Source: Bacteroidales bacterium
Lineage (GTDB): Bacteria > Bacteroidota > Bacteroidia > Bacteroidales > UBA932
Reading direction: 5' to 3'
Length of the DNA: 23,362 bases
Assembly: GCA_004554455.1 (NCBI GenBank)
Contig: SFMG01000027.1
Span: forward strand, 1 to 23,362
The position numbers and the translations under genes were made by a program. The notes under the pieces were generated by a model, which had not been told where the DNA came from, did not search any database, and worked only from the letters and a program-made list of their open reading frames with translations. Of this stretch, positions 6,947 through 15,065 are shown one piece after another (position 1 is the stretch's first letter; every line of letters begins with the position of its first letter).

Positions 6947-8790
6947 GACTGAAGGGCCTTGTTTATCGATTCGACTATCTCCTTCACGAGGAAAGGCTGA
7001 CCCTGCACCTTGTTGCAGAGCCGGAAGTCCTTTTCAGGGAAGATATTGCGCAGATATGCGGCGAACTGTCCGCAGTTGAGCTCGCATACGAGTATCCTCT
7101 TGAAAGAGGCGAAAACCTCCGCGGTGTTTGCAGGAAGCGGCTTGATGAAGTCGAAATGGGCGAAAGAAAGGGTCTTACCCTCCTTTCTTGCCTGATCGAC
7201 CGCAGAGAGTATGTGTCCGTAGGTTCCGCCCCATCCCACTACCAGAAGTTCGCCGGAAGCAGGTCCGTCCACCTCGAGGGCAGGGATGCAGGAAGCGATA
7301 CGCTCAACCTTCTGCTCACGCTCCCAGACCATGAGTTCGTGGTTTTCAGGATCGGAGGAAATCACTCCATCGTGATTCTTTTCGAGTCCGCCCACACGGT
7401 GTTCGAATCCCTTCATTCCGGGGATGGCCCACTGGCGCACCAGGGTCTCGGGATCTCTGCGGAAAGGTTTGAACTTGCCGTCCTCAGGAAGTTCCGTCGC
7501 GAATGGAGGCCTGATTTCCGGGTAATCGGACATGGAAGGAATGAGCCATGGCTCACTGCCGTTACCGAGGAATCCCTCGGAAAGCAATATGACCGGAGTC
7601 ATGTGCTCCAGGGCAATCTTGGCCGCCTGGAATGCGGCGTCGAAGCAGTGCGCAGGCGAATGTGCAGCCACTATAGGCATAGGGCACTCGCCGTTGCGGC
7701 CGTAAAGGGCCTGGTTCAGGTCCGTCTGTTCGGTCTTGGTCGGAATACCGGTGGAAGGGCCGGCACGCTGCACGTCCACGACTACGAGCGGGAGCTCGGT
7801 CATCACGGCCAGTCCCAAGGCCTCGCTCTTCAGTGAAAGACCGGGACCGGAAGTGGTGGTGACCGCCAGGTTGCCGGCAAAGGCAGCTCCTATGGCAGTG
7901 CATATTCCCGCGATTTCATCCTCAGCCTGCATGGTCTTGGCACCCAAGCCCTTGTGCAGGGCCAGCTCCTCAAGTATGGCGGTAGCCGGCGTGATAGGAT
8001 AGGAGCCGCAGAAGAGCGGCAGTCCGGACTTCTCGGAGGCTGCCAGCAGGCCCCAGGCAGTAGCCTGATTGCCACTTATGTTTCTGTAGGTACCCTTCTT
8101 TTTAGGAGAAGGCTCCACCACATAGGTATTCGGAATAGCCTGGATGTTGGCGGCATAGCTGTAGCCGTCGAAAAGCACCTTCTTGTTAGGCGCTATCATC
8201 TCAGGATGCTTCTTCGAGAATTTCTTCTCCAGATAGGAGTAGATGTAATCCAGCGGACGGCTGTAGATGAAGCAGGCCATTCCGAGGATAAACATATTCT
8301 TGCACTTGAGCACGGCCTTCTGGTCCAGGCCCGAGTCCTTCAGACTCTCAAGGGTCAGGGTGCTGACAGGGGCCACAATCACGGTCCGGTCGGCTACCTT
8401 CAGTTCCTCCAGAGGGTCGTCGGTCTTGAAGCCAGCCTTTTCCAGTCCGCTGCTGTCGAAGGCATCGGAGTCGATGATTATCATTGCGGTGCTCTTGCAC
8501 CATTTGGCATTAGCCTTGAGCGCGGCCGGATTCATTGCCACGAGCATGTCACAGAGGTCTCCCGGAGTGGTCACGTGCTCGCTTCCTATGTGGACCTGGA
8601 AGCCCGAAACACCCGAAACGGTGCCGTGAGGCGCCCTGATCTCAGCCGGATAGTCCGGAAATGTGGAGAGGTCATTGCCATAGATAGCCGACATATCAGC
8701 AAAAAGAGACCCCGTGAGCTGCATTCCATCTCCAGAGTCCCCGGCAAAGCGGATCACCACATCGTGTGTGTCGATTACTTTGTGTTGCAT
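6943..8790 (-). CDS. korA: 2-oxoglutarate:ferredoxin oxidoreductase, fused gamma-alpha subunit
   Basis: A 615-residue fusion typical of two-subunit KorAB enzymes. The gamma domain covers about 10-195 (opening IRFAGDSGDGMQ). The alpha domain begins near 235, with YPITPAT (264-270), SGPGLSLKSEALGLA (314-328) and GPSTGIPTKTEQTDL (344-358). The last 100 residues form the CoA-side domain II. It is cytoplasmic and acts with KorB. It lies 59 nt downstream of the ompH-like gene; that gap holds a G+C-rich hairpin but no recognisable promoter, so expression may depend on partial read-through from the envelope genes. Confidence 0.92.
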   Translation of the reverse strand: MQHKVIDTHDVVIRFAGDSGDGMQLTGSLFADMSAIYGNDLSTFPDYPAEIRAPHGTVSGVSGFQVHIGSEHVTTPGDLCDMLVAMNPAALKANAKWCKSTAMIIIDSDAFDSSGLEKAGFKTDDPLEELKVADRTVIVAPVSTLTLESLKDSGLDQKAVLKCKNMFILGMACFIYSRPLDYIYSYLEKKFSKKHPEMIAPNKKVLFDGYSYAANIQAIPNTYVVEPSPKKKGTYRNISGNQATAWGLLAASEKSGLPLFCGSYPITPATAILEELALHKGLGAKTMQAEDEIAGICTAIGAAFAGNLAVTTTSGPGLSLKSEALGLAVMTELPLVVVDVQRAGPSTGIPTKTEQTDLNQALYGRNGECPMPIVAAHSPAHCFDAAFQAAKIALEHMTPVILLSEGFLGNGSEPWLIPSMSDYPEIRPPFATELPEDGKFKPFRRDPETLVRQWAIPGMKGFEHRVGGLEKNHDGVISSDPENHELMVWEREQKVERIASCIPALEVDGPASGELLVVGWGGTYGHILSAVDQARKEGKTLSFAHFDFIKPLPANTAEVFASFKRILVCELNCGQFAAYLRNIFPEKDFRLCNKVQGQPFLVKEIVESINKALQS

Positions 8791-8812
8791 TATTGGTTAG
8801 ATCATAAACGAC

Positions 8813-8842
8813 AGAAGGCCGGCCTTGCGGGGCCGGCCCTCC
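8813..8842 (-). terminator. G+C-rich hairpin between ompH and korA: weak terminator or attenuator
   Basis: GGCCGGCC occurs at 8817-8824 and 8831-8838, and the self-complementary copies pair across a 6-nt loop. Outer pairs, two of them G-U, lengthen the stem to about 12. The sequence after the stem on the minus strand (TTCTGTCGTTTATG) has no solid T-run. Partial termination, or protection of the upstream mRNA's 3' end, fits better than full termination. Confidence 0.5.
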
Positions 8843-8849
8843 TATGGAA

Positions 8850-9425
8850 TTACTGGGCCTGATTTGCCTGGGCCTTAGCCTGGAGTTCGGCCTGGAGGGA
8901 CTCGAGTGTGCGGTCCTCCGGAATGCCGAGCGCCGTCCTGGCTGCAGGAGTCAGGTCCGTGCTGAGTTTGTCGTCAATGTAGAGCATCGAGGTCTTATCG
9001 ACAACATAGATGTATCCACCTTCCTTGGCGAGCTGGTTCACAACCTCCTGAGCCTTCTGGTAGATAGGAGCGATGAGCTGCTGCTGCTGGGCCTGGAGCT
9101 CCTGCTGGACGGTCTGCTGGAATTCCTGCAGGCGGGTCTGTATGTCAGCAAGTTCCTTTTCCTTGGTCTCACGTATGGTGTTGGACCAGGTGGCGCTGTT
9201 CTTCTGATAAGCCTGATACTTGGTCTGGAACTCCTGATACATGGCCTCGTAGGTTTCCTGAGCCTCTGCGCTTGCAGCGTCGGTCACCTCCCTGGCCTTG
9301 TCCATTTCAGGCATGAGCTGGACGAGTTCCGAGAAATCCACGTGTGCGAATTTGAGATCCTGAGCTTTTGCAGCGAAGCAAGTTGCTGCCATTGCTGCGA
9401 TAAGAAACAATTTCTTCATATACAT
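8850..9425 (-). CDS. OmpH/Skp-family periplasmic chaperone
   Basis: A 191-residue exported protein. The signal peptide (MKK followed by a hydrophobic core) has a probable cleavage after AAKA (about residue 21). The mature part begins LKFAHVDFSEL, typical of OmpH/Skp. A Gln/Glu-rich helical region from about 50 to 130 would form the coiled-coil arms that hold unfolded outer-membrane proteins. I start at the ATG at 9425; a TTG just upstream and an ATG at 9419 are alternatives. It follows bamA directly, the standard Bacteroidetes order, which fits a role in delivering beta-barrel proteins to the Bam complex. Many Bacteroidetes have two ompH genes here; this window has one, and a second, lipidated OmpH-family gene lies elsewhere. 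Confidence 0.9.
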   Translation of the reverse strand: MYMKKLFLIAAMAATCFAAKAQDLKFAHVDFSELVQLMPEMDKAREVTDAASAEAQETYEAMYQEFQTKYQAYQKNSATWSNTIRETKEKELADIQTRLQEFQQTVQQELQAQQQQLIAPIYQKAQEVVNQLAKEGGYIYVVDKTSMLYIDDKLSTDLTPAARTALGIPEDRTLESLQAELQAKAQANQAQ

Positions 9426-9456
9426 CAATTTAATTATTTGCTGAATTAATCATCTA

Positions 9457-12051
9457 TCAGAACTGCTGACCTATGACGAAGTGGAACTGGCTCTTGCCAT
9501 TGGTCGGGTCGTCAAAGCCCCATCCCCAATCGACACCGAGCAGACCGATCATAGGGAGGAACACCCTCACGCCTACACCCGCGGACCTCTTGATCTGGAA
9601 CGGATTGAACTTGCGTATGTCGGACCAGCAGTTACCACCCTCCAGGAAGGCCAGCACGAAAATCGTGGACTGCGGCTGGAGTACGACAGGATAACGGAGC
9701 TCGAGGGTGAACTTATCGTAAAGATAGCCGGCGTAGGCCTGGCTGCCGTTCTCCGTGTAAACCGTTTCGGTAAGCGAGTAGTTGGAATATCCTCGGAGGG
9801 CAATCACTTCGGAGCCGTAGGTGTTGTAGCCGGACATGCCGTCACCGCCGACGATATAGCCCTCGAAAGGAGAATAGCCCCATTTCCTGTTGTAGTAACC
9901 GAGATAGCCGAACTGGGCGCGGGCCATGAGCACGAGGTCGCCGACGAGCTTGGTGTAAATGGAGCCCTTGAAACTCCACTTGTGGTACTCAATCCACCTG
10001 TACCTTGTGGCCGCATCCTGAAGCGAGTAGTCTATCGACTTAGGATTCTTCACGCGGGTAGGATTTCCGTTTGCATCCAGATTGCCCCAGTCCTTGTGGC
10101 GGAGCAGGGAATATGGCGGAGTCAGCTGCAGCGACAAGGTGAAATCGGAACCCTGACGCGGATATATCTGCTGGTCGGTGGAGTTGCGCTGCAGGCTGAT
10201 GGTGTAGCTGAGGTTGTTCGACAGACCGGTGTTGAACATGAAGTAGTTAAACCAGTCCTGGAGCTTGTAGGTCTGCCAGCTGAGCTGGTTGTAGAGCACG
10301 AAATAGTTGTCAGGCCATTTCAGACGCTTGCCTATTCCCGCAGAGAAGCCATAGACTTCCATGAACTGGTCGTTGTTCTTGATGTTCAGAGCCAGGTAGG
10401 AGTTGGTCTGGCGGGTATAGTAGAGGGCGAGGCTCAGGGAAGTCGGCTTCTTGCCGAAGAGCCAAGGCTCCATAAAGCTGGCGGAAAGGCTGGTGTAGTA
10501 GGTGCCGTTGGTCTGGAAACGTATAGCCAGGTTCTGGGCATCTCCGAGAGGCACCGGACGCCATGCGCTCTTGTCGAAGAAACGCCTGGTGGAGAAGTTG
10601 TTGAAACTTACGCCCACGGTGGCGACGAAGGTGTTGCCGCCCCAGCCGCCGGAAAGTTCAAGCTGGCTGGAAGGTTTCTCCGTCACATTGTAGATGAGGT
10701 CCACGGTGTTGCTGGCCGTGTTAGGCAGCATAGTCCAGCCCTTGTTCGGGTCCGCAATCGCCTCCGGGTCGAACTGGCCCATAGACGCTATCTCACGTAT
10801 GGAACGCTCGAAGTCGCTCTGGCTGAAGAGATAGCCAGGACGCGTGAAGACCTGACGGCGCACCACCCTTTCGTTGGTGAGGTCGTTGCCGTTGATTATC
10901 ACATTGTTGATGGTGGCAGGCTTGCCCTCCACCACGCGGAGCTCGACATCGACGGAGTCTCCCACGACATTCAGCTCCACAGGCTGGATCTGGAAGAAGA
11001 GGTAGCCGTTGTCCCTGTAGAGCTTGGAGACGTCGTACTCGTTCTGTTTGCCGCCTCCGTAGAGACGCTTCTGCATTGTGACGACATCATATACGTCTCC
11101 CTTCTTGAGCTGGAGAATCTCGTTGAGCGTCTCGGTAGGGAACACGGAGTTGCCGGTCCAGGTTATATCCCTGAAATAGTAGCGCCGGCCTTCGTCGAAC
11201 TTGAAATCAATGCGAAGCAGGTTGGGCGCCTTGGTGCTGTCCTTCGGAGGCAGGAAATATATGCTGTCGCTGAGTATGCGGGCGTCACGGAAACCGGCCT
11301 CGTTGAATTTGTCGATAAGGTTGCGCTTGTCGTTCGGATATTCCTTTTCGTTGAATTTCTTGGAACTGAAGAAGCTGACCAGACGGCGGTCCTTGGTCTT
11401 TTTCATCGCCATTGCGAGTTTCACGTCCTTGACGTGGTCGTTGCCGTCGAAGGTAATGGTCCTGACCTTGATCTTCGGGCCGCGGTCAACCGCGAAATTC
11501 ACCCTTATGGTTCCCTTGATGATGGTGTCCCTTCTGGTCTGCACGTCCACCTTCACCTCATTGAATCCCTTTTCGAGATAGTAGCGGCGTATGATTCCAG
11601 TTGCAGTCTCCGCCACATAGTCGGAGAACTCGCTGGACCTGCGGAGGTTGAGACGGTCGAGCAGTTCCTTCTGTTCTCCGCTCTTTACTCCCGTGAAGGT
11701 CCATTTCGACACCCTCGGGCGCTCGGTGAGGCATATCTTGAAATAGGCGCTGTCACGGTCTGCGGAAAGATGGTCCACATAGACCTGCACGTCCTCGAAA
11801 AAACGCTGCATCCAGAGGCGCTTCACAATCTGGGAAAAGGTCTCTCCCGGAACCGTCACCTCCATTCCCTCCTGCAGACCGGTAAGGGATATGATCTGCT
11901 CGGAGCTGAACTGGCTGTTTCCCTCTACCGTCACCCCGCCGACTATATATTTTTTCGGATTGTTGTAATCTACCGCCACATTCTGCGCGGATGCCGCAAA
12001 GGACACGAGCAGCGCCGCAAGGGCCGGAAAGATTATCCTCTTGACTTTCAT
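9457..12051 (-). CDS. bamA: Outer-membrane beta-barrel assembly factor BamA
   Basis: An 864-residue Omp85-family protein, slightly longer than the E. coli protein. The signal peptide ends near residue 22 (FAASA before Q). POTRA repeats fill about 30-440, beginning IVGGVTVEGNSQFS. A 16-strand barrel domain follows to the end, starting around LELSGGWGGNTF, and the chain ends in Phe as barrel proteins usually do. It folds and inserts outer-membrane proteins. I chose the ATG at 12051 rather than the GTG two codons upstream. It sits 39 nt after uppS and 31 nt before the ompH-like gene. Its partner bamD is also in this window, in another operon. Confidence 0.96.
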   Translation of the reverse strand: MKVKRIIFPALAALLVSFAASAQNVAVDYNNPKKYIVGGVTVEGNSQFSSEQIISLTGLQEGMEVTVPGETFSQIVKRLWMQRFFEDVQVYVDHLSADRDSAYFKICLTERPRVSKWTFTGVKSGEQKELLDRLNLRRSSEFSDYVAETATGIIRRYYLEKGFNEVKVDVQTRRDTIIKGTIRVNFAVDRGPKIKVRTITFDGNDHVKDVKLAMAMKKTKDRRLVSFFSSKKFNEKEYPNDKRNLIDKFNEAGFRDARILSDSIYFLPPKDSTKAPNLLRIDFKFDEGRRYYFRDITWTGNSVFPTETLNEILQLKKGDVYDVVTMQKRLYGGGKQNEYDVSKLYRDNGYLFFQIQPVELNVVGDSVDVELRVVEGKPATINNVIINGNDLTNERVVRRQVFTRPGYLFSQSDFERSIREIASMGQFDPEAIADPNKGWTMLPNTASNTVDLIYNVTEKPSSQLELSGGWGGNTFVATVGVSFNNFSTRRFFDKSAWRPVPLGDAQNLAIRFQTNGTYYTSLSASFMEPWLFGKKPTSLSLALYYTRQTNSYLALNIKNNDQFMEVYGFSAGIGKRLKWPDNYFVLYNQLSWQTYKLQDWFNYFMFNTGLSNNLSYTISLQRNSTDQQIYPRQGSDFTLSLQLTPPYSLLRHKDWGNLDANGNPTRVKNPKSIDYSLQDAATRYRWIEYHKWSFKGSIYTKLVGDLVLMARAQFGYLGYYNRKWGYSPFEGYIVGGDGMSGYNTYGSEVIALRGYSNYSLTETVYTENGSQAYAGYLYDKFTLELRYPVVLQPQSTIFVLAFLEGGNCWSDIRKFNPFQIKRSAGVGVRVFLPMIGLLGVDWGWGFDDPTNGKSQFHFVIGQQF

Positions 12052-12077
12052 TCTCACTGTTTTAATGTCTCAAACTG

Positions 12078-12085
12078 CAAATATA
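12078..12085 (-). promoter_or_regulatory. Possible internal promoter for bamA (-7 box only)
   Basis: On the minus strand TATATTTG matches the Bacteroidetes -7 consensus TAnnTTTG and lies 26 nt before the bamA ATG, just past the uppS stop codon. No good TTTG sits at the -33 position, so it could be chance. Confidence 0.35.
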
Positions 12086-12090
12086 GGGAA

Positions 12091-12813
12091 TTATTTCACT
12101 TTACCATAGCGGCGGTCGCGTTTTGAATACTCCTCAAGCGCCTTGCGGAACTCATCCTTGCGGAAATCGGGCCAAAGGACAGATGTGAAGAAAAACTCCG
12201 AATAGGCACCCTGCCAGAGCAGGTAATTGCTGATGCGCTGCTCCCCGGAAGTGCGGATGATGAGGTCCGGGTCCGGAATGCCGGCCGTCACGAGACGCTC
12301 GCTCAGGTCCCTCTGCTCAAGTCTCTCCGCCAGCGAAGGGTCCGCGGCGATGTCGAGGGCCAGTTTCCTTGCGGCCTGGAGTATGTCCCAGCGTCCGCTG
12401 TAGCTGAGAAAGACTATGAGGGTAAGCCTGTCGTAGGATGCGGTCTCCTCCATACAGTGGTCTATCACCCGGTTCAATTCCCCATTCAGGCGAGAGCGGT
12501 TGCCCAGGACGACAAAACGTATGTTATTCTTGTGAAATGTCGGAAGTTCATTCTCCATGCACTTGACCATCAGGGACATAAGCGTATCCACCTCGGCCTG
12601 GGGACGATTCCAGTTCTCTTCGGAGAAAGCATAGAGTGAAAGATATTTCACCCCGCACTCGACGGCAGCTTCCGTGCAGGCCCTGACGCTGTCTATTCCT
12701 TCATAGTGGCCACGCACCCTTTCCAGGCCTCTCTCACGGGCCCAGCGCCCGTTGCCATCCATGATTATGGATACGTGGACAGGAGTTTTAGTGTTTTCTT
12801 GCATAGTATTCAT
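12091..12813 (-). CDS. uppS: Undecaprenyl diphosphate synthase (cis-prenyltransferase)
   Basis: A 240-residue cytoplasmic enzyme that extends farnesyl diphosphate with isopentenyl units to make the C55 lipid carrier for peptidoglycan and surface polysaccharides. The signature IIMDGNGRWA is at 16-25, with catalytic Asp19. FSEENWNRP (63-71) and RTSGEQRISN (187-196) bind the diphosphates. Length is normal. Its ATG overlaps the nadK stop codon (ATGA), so translation is probably coupled. The nadK-uppS-bamA-ompH order is common in Bacteroidetes. Confidence 0.96.
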   Translation of the reverse strand: MNTMQENTKTPVHVSIIMDGNGRWARERGLERVRGHYEGIDSVRACTEAAVECGVKYLSLYAFSEENWNRPQAEVDTLMSLMVKCMENELPTFHKNNIRFVVLGNRSRLNGELNRVIDHCMEETASYDRLTLIVFLSYSGRWDILQAARKLALDIAADPSLAERLEQRDLSERLVTAGIPDPDLIIRTSGEQRISNYLLWQGAYSEFFFTSVLWPDFRKDEFRKALEEYSKRDRRYGKVK

Positions 12814-13634
12814 TGGGATTCTGAACCGTTCCGCATATCCTCGCCCCAGAAGAGCTTGCCAGTGAGCGCGTGGATGAAGTCGGATTTTTCAAGCCTGACC
12901 CGTTTCAGCGAAAATTGTGCCACCTTCACGGAAATGGCCGTGCCCGGGCTGAGTTCAACCCTTCTGTTGTCCATGGTCAGCACAGCGCTCGGGTCCCTGG
13001 ACTGCACCGAAAGGGTGATTTCCGAACTGTCCGGAACTATGATTGGACGCACGTTGAGATTGTGCGGAGCAATAGGCGAAATGATGAGCACCCTGGCCTG
13101 AGGCATCACTATGGGTCCTCCCACGCTCAGGGAATAGGCGGTGGAGCCGGAGCTCGTCGCCACCAGCAGTCCGTCGGCCCAATAGGTCGGCAGGCGGTTG
13201 CCGTCCACACAGACATCGACGCCGAGCATGGCAGCGCCGTTGCGGTGCAGGGTCATTTCATTGAAGGCGAAAGGCCATATATTTCTCGGAACGGCGGGAC
13301 AGTCTATGGACAGCACCGGCCTGTCCTCCACCACCCATCGACCCTCAAGCACGGCCCTGGCAGCATCCGAAGGCGTATTTTCCGAAAGGAAACCCAGACG
13401 GCCGAGGTTAACTCCAAGCACCGGTATGCCGCTGTCGGCCACCAGTTCGGCGGCGGAAAGGAAGGTACCGTCACCGCCGACGGCGAGGAGCATATCCGGC
13501 TGCAGGGCGGAGAGTTCGGTGCGGTTGGCGACCCTGTGCGCAGGAATGCCACCCTCCTCCAGTTCGGCCAGCAGGCGGAGCAGCGCCTCCTCGGAGGCTA
13601 TCGCAGGATTCTTTATATAATAGGCGGGTTTCAT
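12810..13634 (-). CDS. nadK: NAD kinase
   Basis: A 274-residue cytoplasmic enzyme that phosphorylates NAD to NADP. GGDGTF is at 53-58, the FNEMTL segment with Asn125-Glu126 is present, and the glycine-rich ADGLLVATSSGSTAYSL stretch is at 153-169. The frame is open 30 codons further upstream, but that extension runs back across the promoter and does not look like NadK, so I start at the ATG at 13634, which opens MKPAYYIKN. It is the first gene of the minus-strand envelope operon and is divergent from pdxJ with only 83 bp between the start codons. Confidence 0.94.
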   Translation of the reverse strand: MKPAYYIKNPAIASEEALLRLLAELEEGGIPAHRVANRTELSALQPDMLLAVGGDGTFLSAAELVADSGIPVLGVNLGRLGFLSENTPSDAARAVLEGRWVVEDRPVLSIDCPAVPRNIWPFAFNEMTLHRNGAAMLGVDVCVDGNRLPTYWADGLLVATSSGSTAYSLSVGGPIVMPQARVLIISPIAPHNLNVRPIIVPDSSEITLSVQSRDPSAVLTMDNRRVELSPGTAISVKVAQFSLKRVRLEKSDFIHALTGKLFWGEDMRNGSESQ

Positions 13635-13642
13635 ATCATTGA

Positions 13643-13658
13643 GCCTACAAAAGTAGGC
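13643..13658. promoter_or_regulatory. Palindrome over the nadK -7 box
   Basis: GCCTAC-AAAA-GTAGGC is a perfect inverted repeat with 6-bp arms and a 4-bp centre. It covers the nadK -7 element, so a protein bound there would block transcription. It may also be chance overlap with the conserved TTTG. No regulator is assigned. Confidence 0.4.
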
Positions 13659-13680
13659 ATAAATGTTCAAAAGTTCCAAA
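13648..13680 (-). promoter_or_regulatory. Bacteroidetes-type promoter of nadK
   Basis: On the minus strand TTTG (13680-13677) is followed after 21 nt by TACTTTTG (13655-13648). The predicted leader is very short, about 7 nt before the ATG. It lies back to back with the pdxJ promoter. Confidence 0.65.
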
Positions 13681-13695
13681 ATATACCTATTTTTG
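13664..13695 (+). promoter_or_regulatory. Bacteroidetes-type promoter of pdxJ
   Basis: TATTTTTG at 13688-13695 matches the -7 consensus, 22 nt before the pdxJ ATG. The -33 position carries only a weak TGTT (13664-13667). The element overlaps the -33 part of the divergent nadK promoter, so the two may compete for polymerase. Confidence 0.55.
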
Positions 13696-13717
13696 TAGCC
13701 TGCAACCATATCGGCAC

Positions 13718-14455
13718 ATGACAAGACTGAGCGTCAACATAAACAAGATAGCCACCTTGCGCAACGCACGCGGAGGCAATATGCCCGACGTCACCCGCGC
13801 CGCCCTCGACTGCGAGGCCTTCGGCGCGCAGGGGATCACCGTGCACCCGCGTCCGGACGAGAGGCACATCAGACGCTCCGACGTCAGGGAGATACGGCCT
13901 CTGCTGCACACGGAATTCAACATAGAGGGCAATCCGACCCCGGAGTTCATGGACCTGGTACTCGAAGTGAAACCGGATCAGGTGACCCTCGTTCCGGACG
14001 CTCCTTCTGCCCTCACCTCCAATGCCGGTTGGGACACGACAGCCAATGCCGCTTTCCTTAAAGGGATATGCAAAACACTCAGGGACAACGGGATACGCAG
14101 TTCCATCTTCGTGAATCCGGATCCGGAGGCAGTACGTGGCGCAGCCGCCTGCGGGGCCGACAGGGTGGAACTTTACACCGAGGCCTATGCGCGCATATAC
14201 CCGGAAAACCCGGAAAAGGCCATAGCGCCGTATGTCGCAGCGGCCGAAGCGGCACGCGAATGTGGACTCGGCCTGAACGCCGGTCACGACCTGAGCCTGG
14301 TCAACCTGGATTACTACATCAGGACCATTCCCTGGACCGACGAGGTCTCGATAGGACACGCCCTGATCTGCGACGCCCTGTATATGGGACTCGAAGCTGC
14401 AGTGAAGGCATATCTGCAGAAAACAGAACAACAAACAAACATCAATATCAAATGA
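13718..14455 (+). CDS. pdxJ: Pyridoxine 5'-phosphate synthase
   Basis: A 245-residue TIM-barrel enzyme that condenses 1-deoxy-D-xylulose 5-phosphate with 3-amino-2-oxopropyl phosphate to form pyridoxine 5'-phosphate, the precursor of vitamin B6 coenzymes. TVHPRPDERHI (41-51) carries active-site His43, Arg45 and His50. EFNIEGN carries Glu70, LNAGHDL carries His190 and SIGHALI carries His214. The tail (EQQTNINIK) is unrelated to the core. Its stop codon overlaps the next start (ATGA), so it heads an operon of envelope genes, an unusual partnership for a B6 enzyme. Confidence 0.96.
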   Translation: MTRLSVNINKIATLRNARGGNMPDVTRAALDCEAFGAQGITVHPRPDERHIRRSDVREIRPLLHTEFNIEGNPTPEFMDLVLEVKPDQVTLVPDAPSALTSNAGWDTTANAAFLKGICKTLRDNGIRSSIFVNPDPEAVRGAAACGADRVELYTEAYARIYPENPEKAIAPYVAAAEAARECGLGLNAGHDLSLVNLDYYIRTIPWTDEVSIGHALICDALYMGLEAAVKAYLQKTEQQTNINIK

Positions 14456-15063
14456 AAAAGACACTTTTCCTTTCCTTCGTTGCCTGCACGGCAGCGTTAG
14501 CACTCACTGCCACTTCCTGCAAGAACGCTGGCGAGACCGAAGCCAAGGCAGACGCTGAAGAGAGCGTTGCCGCTCCCGCATACCAGTTTGCATATTTCGA
14601 GCTGGACCGCGTAATCGAGGAATTCGATATGGCGAATGACCTCAGGGCCGTGGTGGAGACCAAAGCCAACAACATACAGGCCGACATCACCCGCAGGGCA
14701 AACAAGATCCAGGCGGACTACAATGAGCTCCAGGACAAGATCAACAAAGGTCTCGTAACCCGTTCTACCGCAGAAGTGCAGGCTCAGAAGCTCGGACAGC
14801 AGGAGCAGAACTTCAACAACTACGCCCAGCAGAAGCAGCAGGAAATCCAGGAGGAGCAGATTGTGATGATGAACCAGATCGGAGACGCCATCAAGACCTT
14901 CGTGGACAAGTACAACGAGGAGAAGCAGTATCAGATGATATTCGCCAACCAGGCCAACAGCCCTATCGTCAGCGCCCTTCCTGCCCTGAACATCACCGAG
15001 GAGATCCTGGCGGGCCTGAACGAGGAGTACATCAAGAACAAGAACAGCAAGAAGGAGAACTGA
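14452..15063 (+). CDS. OmpH/Skp-family lipoprotein
   Basis: A 203-residue protein with a lipoprotein signal peptide: MKKTLFLSFV, a hydrophobic core, then TATSC with Cys23 as the likely lipid-bearing residue. An acidic linker (24-42) leads to an OmpH/Skp-like domain opening FAYFELDRVIEEF. The helical stretch from about 65 to 145 is rich in Gln, Glu and Lys and should form a coiled coil. It is recognised by likeness to the soluble OmpH protein encoded at 8850-9425, and the overall match is moderate. If correct, it is a membrane-anchored chaperone-like protein. It overlaps pdxJ by 4 nt and precedes the glycosyltransferase by 2 nt. A stalk or scaffold function is equally possible. Confidence 0.82.
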   Translation: MKKTLFLSFVACTAALALTATSCKNAGETEAKADAEESVAAPAYQFAYFELDRVIEEFDMANDLRAVVETKANNIQADITRRANKIQADYNELQDKINKGLVTRSTAEVQAQKLGQQEQNFNNYAQQKQQEIQEEQIVMMNQIGDAIKTFVDKYNEEKQYQMIFANQANSPIVSALPALNITEEILAGLNEEYIKNKNSKKEN

Positions 15064-15065
15064 GA

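Noticed and set aside
5318..6952. Open frame of 544 codons on the plus strand opposite korB and the SDR gene
   Set aside because: It spans two well-supported minus-strand genes and their junction and has no recognisable domain.
9481..12126. Open frame of 881 codons on the plus strand opposite bamA
   Set aside because: A codon-bias shadow: the minus-strand frame encodes a complete BamA with signal peptide, POTRA repeats and barrel, and the antisense product has no recognisable family.
12810..13724. Longer NadK starting at 13724
   Set aside because: The extra 30 residues cross both divergent promoters and approach the pdxJ start; the ATG at 13634 gives a normal NAD kinase.
13667..14503. Open frame of 278 codons on the minus strand opposite pdxJ
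   Set aside because: It is the mirror of a complete pdxJ with all active-site motifs, and it crosses the nadK/pdxJ promoter region.
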